A program made the translations under genes and the position numbers. This document shows positions 57,800 through 64,000 of a DNA stretch of 64,000 nt, piece by piece (position 1 is the first letter of the stretch; each line of letters starts with the position of its first letter). The DNA comes from Isoetes taiwanensis. Its lineage: Eukaryota > Streptophyta > Lycopodiopsida > Isoetales > Isoetaceae. The stretch spans positions 7,286,435-7,350,434 of the forward strand of contig JAJEKV010000006.1 in NCBI GenBank assembly GCA_021234155.1, in the 5' to 3' direction. The notes under the pieces are model-generated. The model did no database searches. It saw only the letters and a program-made list of their open reading frames with translations, and was not told the DNA's origin.

Positions 57800-58920
57800 T
57801 GAGCTAGTTATGTGGCTGGAGGTCATTGCTGGATTTTCACTCATATTCACTCATGGGGCCTCATTGTGGTACCTTATGAGTCATTGTATTTTCATTCATT
57901 CAGCTCAATGGAATCGGATGTTATTGCTTTGCAAAGGACTCCAAATCATCGGCCTTTTCGGGTTAGGCTGCGGTACGCCTACCACTCCGTGGTAGTGGAG
58001 TTCGAACCCGCCCAAATTCCTTTAAATGTGACAAGGACTCTTCCCGAATGAGCTAGATAGTATGTTAGATCAGTCTTATCAGCCTTGTAGATCCTAAGAT
58101 CAACAGCCGTGAATCTTAAAACCTAACCTTGTATGTTTAGGTAAGATAGATTAGATCTTATTCAGTATTTCTTCTTTGATGTTGATGATGTTCCATTCGC
58201 TCTCCCCGTATGTGGAAGGGGGTAGAGGCCTCGAAGCCTTCAATAGCTGATGTATCCGCATAGCCTCATTAATTTTGAATCATTGCGGCCTGCGCATACA
58301 AAATACGCCCGCTTTGGTTGTGGTGGCGGGCTAGATTGGTGGATAAGGGCACTTGTCCCATCACGATTGATCCTCCGTGTAGTTTTACCGGGGATCTTTA
58401 TGGGCTAGGCTTGATGGTTTGCTACCCGCAGGGCAAGGCATGAGCTCTATTGACCTCTTGGTGATGCGCCACCTTCAATGGGGTTCAAGCTCTATCACGG
58501 GCAGTGGCCTCTAGTCAGCTTCGTAGATGGGTATGCATGCCTCGAGGGGAGGTGACTCTCCGCCTTCATCGGACCGGGAGATGCAACCCGAAGAGTCTCT
58601 TGGCTATGCACCCGTAGGCTACGGCCCGGTCTCCCAATACTTCTTTAACCTACTCGGCCAAGTGTGCATGGGAGGATGGATGGAGGGATCACCTAACAAC
58701 CATAGCTCATCCTAATCCATTTGCCATGAATTCGTCCGGCATTGACTTCCTCGAGACCCAAGCCAGCCACGACCCCCATGAGCGAGCCCGACTCCCTTTG
58801 TTGCTATTATTTATGTTGATGTTGTTAATATATTATATTATGATGTGCCCTACCCTTTGGGGTGACTTTATTGATGTATTGATGTCATGTGCTCAAGTTT
58901 ATTCAAGGCTCGCTGTTTTT
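57800..58920. other. GC-richer unassigned stretch
   Basis: A plus frame at 58,527-58,715 (62 codons, containing SLGYAPVGYGPVSQYF) has coding-like composition but is not recognised. Near 58,000 a gagttcgaaccc word resembles a polymerase III B box, but no A box sits at the right distance. Confidence 0.3.
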
Positions 58921-58929
58921 AGGGTTTTA

Positions 58930-60080
58930 ATTCTCAAGGAAGATTTGAGCAATGACCCATCCACTCTTCCTCAATGTAATCTGCTCTTGAATTACAAGTA
59001 GGGTGGATGGCTCCCCGCTTGATGCCAGATGAACTCCGCTATGGAAAGGGACGAGGAAGTAGAGGACGCCACAAGCCCTAGAGATATTAACCAATGCATC
59101 ATGTAATTTTGCAATAGATGACTCAAAGCATCTATGTCCTTTTAGGCTTGCATACCGCTTTACTTTGAGAGCCAACGGTATCACAAGTAATACCATTGTC
59201 ATCGGCTTTCCACATCCTAATAATTCTTATCTCGCAACCATTCTCTATGGCCCGGTCTCATCTTATAATACATTATGGCCACTCCATCCTTCATATAGAA
59301 CTTGAACAATAAGGGCCCAAATGACCAATCGAGCGATCCTTCTTATTAGAACGACTCTTTTCACGAAAGACTTCCCAATCAGAAACCTCGTAACAAGGCA
59401 AGTGCCTGGCAATTTTGGTGCTACATTCTCAATAGAGTTGCATTAGCCTGAATAGTGAGTGCATCCGACTCCGCGCATTAAAGTGGAGTAGTTACTAAAG
59501 AGTGCATCAATATCATCATGCATATGGCCAACCATCATAAAACTCTAGTTTATTTGTTCTGGTTATCAATTCAACCAAACAAGATAGGAAAGATGGTAAG
59601 AGAAGAGATATCTAATTTTGTTCGCAATGAGCAGCTTCGTCTAACTACAAGTATAGCCTCCCGGGTAGCTTCTAAGCTGAGACATTTTGTCGCGGGGTGC
59701 TAGGAAAGTCCCCGCTGCTGGTTGCTAGTTTTTGGTTCTCAACCCCATGCTATTAAGAAGTGTTGATCCCCAAATGCATCTCAGTATTTAACTTCCTCTC
59801 TCAAATGGGCTCCGCTGTCTTCGGCATCTCCAAAGTTTTGAGTATTGAATATCAAAGAACCAACATGAAAATTGAATCATCCTTCAAAGGTCGATTGAGA
59901 AATGACCTAATGACCGTGCTTTCATCCAACCACGCTTAACTTTTAATCGCCCACCCCTCCACACCATTTTGCTAGCTTCTCCAAATTTCTTTGGTATCAT
60001 TGTCTTGTTTTGGTCCATTTTATCATGTATGATAGTAAGGGCCCGCCTGTGGAACGGTGTGGACAATGCTCTGTGACCAA
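58930..60080 (-). pseudogene. DUF7869-type relic (copy 4, longest)
   Basis: On the minus strand: LTIIHDKMDQNKTMIPKKF (60,040-59,980) opens the recognisable part. The QLDN..NQNK region is collapsed to a few codons (about 59,585-59,560). A FMMVGHMHDDIDALFSNYST block (about 59,545-59,490) follows, with the second position of GHTH changed to GHMH. FLIGKSF-like residues and RCFESSIAKLHDALVNI (about 59,135-59,085) come next. The block order equals copy 1 plus the N-terminal block of copy 2, so together they outline one protein family. Stops and frameshifts occur throughout. Confidence 0.65.
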
Positions 60081-60089
60081 GAAATAATT

Positions 60090-63000
60090 TCTAGATGAGA
60101 TCTAGGCTGTCATGTGGGACTTCCTTCCATTTGCAACTCCCTTCTCCATTGATCTCTTTGTCTTTGCCATTTCTTTTTTATGATCTATGCATATACTTTG
60201 AAAATGCAATTCTATTATTGCTATCTCTCATCGATGTTCCTTCCATCACCAAGAAAGTGGATGGAGAAATATGCTTTCTAGTCAGCGTCTATCACACTAG
60301 CATCAACCTCAAATGTATGTCCTTTTCTTTTCAAGATGTAAGGTAGCCTTCACATTCTCCCTCACACCTTCGACCGCGGATTTTGGATCTATGAGACATA
60401 GTTTCTGCGATTCTCGCCTATGTACATAGATAGCACAAATAAGTACCGCAAGTGTACAGATCCTACTTTCTTAGACCCCGTGATTCCATGCTCACCACTC
60501 TCAGAACCCAAGAAAAAATTTTCTCCATTTGTATAGACATTGATATGCCGTGAGGCCCTAATATTATGCCATGCTTCAAGAAACTTCCTTTATTATTTAA
60601 TATGACTTTGACCTGCCCATTACCCTAACAAACATCTAGCATATTGTAAGCAAACGAGTCCCGCTACCGCTTTCATGTTCCAATAATAGAATTTTCATTT
60701 GTGTAATCACACCGGAAGAAAAGCCGCACAACACCTCCTCAAGCAACACAATGAAGACTTGAAGTTCAAGACAAGATCGGGCCGTGGTTTTCCCTCTTTC
60801 TTTCACATTTATTGGAGGGGAGGGATCTCTCGCATTCAATTTACTATATCAGATGTCCTCTTCCTCCCATGAGCTTTATTGCATAGTGTTCCAGCCTTCT
60901 CTCGTCCTCCCTCGACTAGCCAAGTTAAGCTTTGATACATGGACACTATCAACCAAAGACAAGAGAAGTCTTCCATCCGACTAATATGCCGTGTTTCAAG
61001 ACAAGCCTCTACACCTCATCGATGGCTTTTGGCATAGGCCCAGCTCATTATGAAGTGTTTTATACAATCTTCGCCCAACTAAGCATATCTGAAATGGCGT
61101 GATTGGGGTCAAGTGAAAACAATTTCGTGGCATATGGGATGTCCAGCATTCATGTATGTACATGCACGATCGATAAGGTCATCCCTTGAAATGGCTTTAT
61201 GGGCCAGATCACATGGATGAATCTCGCTCCATGAGGTCCTCGCCATTATACCGGGATCTATGCCGGGAGGTTGGTACCCTTTGCACCTCATCCTCGCTAT
61301 GTTAGCTATGTCCTTGGTGGCCATAAAATGGCTGGCACCTTTGGAGTCCAATAGCCCCCATTGCTTTCAGATACCGCACCCGAGATCCTCATCCATAATA
61401 ATGCCCGGTGGACACAACTGCATATCCTTCAAAGTAAGGCAAATTATGATGCTTGATGAAACTATTCAAAAAATTTTCTCGCGAAGTGGCACTACTTTAC
61501 CTAGACTCTTCATAAATAGCGCTGCCGTTCATAAATGCTATCGCTCATAAATGTCAGCTGCTCATAACTTCACCATAAGTATGTCATTCTCAATAACACG
61601 CCTATAATTACGCCACCATTAATAAATGTGTTACCATTAATAATTTATGCCACATAATTACCACTATTAGCAAAATGCGCTTACCATTAATAATTTCACC
61701 ATAATTATGCCCCATACCCCCGACGCTTCCATATATTTCCAAAGCCTCCTCACTAACGATATTCCTCAACGCTGGCCATGCTTTCCAAAGTACTCTTCGA
61801 CATTAAGACGAAGACCGCCACAAGAACGCCGATGCCCTTGAAATCAAGTTAGTATCCGCCCTTTCCTCAGGACTTCAAAATGAGCACTTTTCCCTTATTA
61901 TTTGTTATTATATATGATGCAGGTGACGCATCCTCGATGATCGAATATATTCATTTTTAAAACCTATATAAATCAAATCGAGTCGCAAGTAATTTTCACT
62001 TAGCTATATTTCTAGATTCTTTATAGTAAAATGCATTCCAAATTTAATCTAAACGTATCACTTCATCACATCTCTTTCATATCTTATTTCATTACGGCCG
62101 CTAGCATAAATATCGCTGCTGCGCATTATGATATAGCCATATTGCCAAATTCTTTGTAGTATGCATTCAAACTATCGAACGTAGACGCTAATCGCATCTC
62201 GCTGATCTTTACCGACAAATCTCGAATAATTTGCATCTTTGAACTTGTTTCGGCTGCCCGTGATGTGGAGATTTATATGTATAATCCCTTCGCAGCCATG
62301 GAGATAGTTCGTAATACCACGTAATTTCAAAGGAGATTTAAGAAAGGACTTGTCTCTTTCTTTAGGACAAGAAAAGGTTCGTGAGGACATGGAACGATGG
62401 GCATCATAGTAGCAATGTGGGAAGGATAAAAAAATAATGCGTTGATGAATGCCTCATATGCGCCAGGACGATACTCACAACAGCTTCTGCATTGGTAAAG
62501 TATGTGCCGGTGGATGCACTACTTAACCTCTATAATGATTGCGAGCAAAATTTAATAAGCCAATTTAGTGCTAAGAATATTCTATGAGCTGGCGGGTTGC
62601 GATGGAAAGCCTTCCATCATATGACTCTTCATTGGGATCAAAGGGAATCAGACCCAGTTGACTTCAGCAAGGGAGGAATGGTTTGGCAATAATAAGAAGC
62701 CACATTCTTGTGCTATTAAGGCCAAGACGGATAAATAAGATGCTTCAGTCATGAATACTTCACTCACAGAGCCGCGGGCTAAGAAAAGGCAAGCGGTACT
62801 CGTGGCTACCCCCGGTGGAGCCATCTCATTAAGGAACAAACACTGTGCTCTAAAGTGGTAATCCTATGTGCTATATAATAGAGAATCCCATCAACTACAA
62901 GGCCGACATTATGCCTCCACCTTAACAGACACCGATAAGCCAAAGACACCTATGCTCCAAAGATTGGGGTAAAATTTAAGATTAACTGGAGGAAGGGAAA

Positions 63001-64000
63001 TACGTAATTCATCGAAAACCAGTCCACTTCCACCACACCTACATCTTCCGATATTCCTACGCTTCCATCATCCGCCACCTAATTCCTAGTGCAAAGACGC
63101 CTCGAATCAAATTTAATTCTAAGAAGGAAAAGAAGCTAAGTAAATCAAACTAATTTCAAAAATTGAAGAGTTGAAGAGGTTTTATCCAATGGTGGTCAAT
63201 TAGTTCACTAAAGTCAGATTTTTTGATTGTGACCGCGACCGGGCTATCATGAACCTCTTTTCCCATCCAAGACCTCCCCTACATCCAATCTCATAGCATC
63301 TACTAGTACACCATCCATTCCCATCTCGCATTTAAGAAACACCTCATGTTGATGTTCTGGACGATGATGTAGCAATGTTCCCACACGACACCATCTTCAA
63401 ATTCAAAGCTCCTATTTAGTGAAAACTTTAAGCTTAGACTTTACACAAAAAGTTTGTACATCACAAAGAAGAAAGAAACTAATGGATGAGAGGGTCACTT
63501 GAGGGCAACACACATACAGCATTGTTGTCTTCTAACGTTGTTTGCTTAAGATTGAACTAGCGAATTAAAGTTGGATTTGTGACAACGACAGCTCAATGAC
63601 TTTGTTAGACCAAAGGGGCTACTGTGAATCCTTCAATATTAGGCCGTGATAATGATGATAAGTTTACTTACACCGATGGCCACACCGGTTCAAATAGCCT
63701 TCAAAATGATTCATGCTTTAGGTACGACAGCCTTCACCGCTTTGAAGAAAAAGGTTTGACAAGAACCCTGGTTATGACTATCGCCATAAGGAAAGAATCT
63801 CCAAAATTCATACCCTCCAATGTTTCGATGGAAGGCTTCTTCAAAGAGTTCATGAAACTCCCAATGTTCTATGTACCACTTGAGTGACAACTTCACGAAA
63901 CGAAGCTCCACAATAAATTATAAAGGACTTATTTGTTGAGGCTAGCGAACGCCATGTATGCTACTCTTATTTTATCAGGCTCTGAAAAAAGAATTTTCCG
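60090..64000. other. Unassigned terminal 3.9 kb
   Basis: No named gene. Candidate frames at 61,109-61,351 (minus), 61,260-61,550 (plus), 62,648-62,839 (minus, with MAPPGVATSTACLFLARGSV) and 63,624-63,887 (plus, 87 codons, with FTYTDGHTGSNSLQNDS) have no recognisable family. A short attaat-type repeat array lies at 61,500-61,720. Confidence 0.35.
61500..61720 (+). repeat. Short ccattaataat-type repeat array
   Basis: Words accattaataa, cataattatgcc, cataattacc and ttcataaatg recur every 20-40 bp with strong drift, resembling the array at 46.9 kb. Confidence 0.55.

Larger units (their letters stand above)
50297..57800 (-). mobile_element. Possible large non-coding LTR element (LARD-like)
   Basis: Two homologous TATA-bearing modules 6.2 kb apart frame sequence that is strongly T-rich on the plus strand and hence A-rich in a minus-strand transcript. 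The plus-strand frames here (51,333; 53,040; 53,590; 53,753; 55,021; 56,613) are all hydrophobic Phe/Leu/Ser-rich artefacts of that composition. On the minus strand I find no protease, RT, RNase H or integrase motif. LTR edges, primer-binding site and polypurine tract were not located. A LARD-like element with a non-coding interior is the best guess. Confidence 0.3.

Noticed and set aside
57990-58015. gagttcgaaccc as part of a tRNA gene or SINE
   Set aside because: Only a B-box-like word; no A box at 30-45 bp and no stems for a cloverleaf.
1-64000. CRISPR arrays, bacterial operons, ribosome binding sites, rRNA or organellar genes
   Set aside because: Introns, plant retroelements and plant-type genes mark the sequence as nuclear plant DNA; no regular repeat-spacer array or rRNA motif was seen.

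Overview
This is nuclear DNA from a land plant with a large, repeat-rich genome. A seed-free plant, probably a fern, is my best guess. Three things point there: an intact plant-type inositol polyphosphate kinase gene, short GT-AG introns, and a mix of old Ty1/copia, Ty3/gypsy, LINE and DDE-type transposon relics whose reading frames I associate with fern, lycophyte and moss genomes. The lineage is inference. Gene density is very low. Most reading frames longer than 60 codons are chance frames or shadows.

Layout. 0-2 kb: a tRNA-derived SINE head and a broken copia reverse transcriptase/RNase H. 2-4.5 kb: A-rich sequence bounded by a 46-bp inverted repeat. 4.7-5.7 kb: LINE endonuclease relic. 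8.1-8.8 kb: foldback element. 8.9-11.4 kb: a relic of a transposon protein with DFAENY, SDGC..QFK and HGKGxHDG motifs. 11.66-11.99 kb: a 326-bp miniature LTR retrotransposon (TRIM) with recognisable primer-binding site and polypurine tract. 12.9-13.2 kb: LINE reverse transcriptase core. 13.5-14.1 kb: gypsy protease/RT relic. 16.9-19.1 kb: minisatellites. 19.6-21.9 kb: a nearly complete, intron-containing mitochondrial-type HSP60 (CPN60) gene riddled with single-base indels. 23-25 kb: degenerate repeats. 25.9-26.9 kb: the only intact recognisable gene, a single-exon ITPK. 28.19-28.98 kb: a Mutator-like MITE with a perfect 9-bp target-site duplication. 30-32 kb: a second LINE fragment and a DUF7869-type relic on the minus strand. 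34.8-36.4 kb: a second DFAENY/HGKG relic, on the minus strand, with an intron that the first copy lacks. 38.9-39.3, 47.4-47.6 and 58.9-60.1 kb: more DUF7869-type relics, all minus strand. 39.45-40.05 kb: a long pyrimidine tract. 50.3-57.8 kb: a T-rich block framed by two copies of a palindromic TATA-bearing element, possibly an LTR pair around a non-coding interior.

No genes here form an operon or pathway. ITPK and HSP60 are unrelated housekeeping functions (inositol phosphate metabolism and mitochondrial protein folding) separated by about 4 kb of repeats. The contrast between a clean ITPK frame and a frame-broken but structurally complete HSP60 copy is the main gene-level puzzle. The densest new biology is in the mobile elements: the TRIM, the MITE, the foldback, and the two poorly described transposon protein families.
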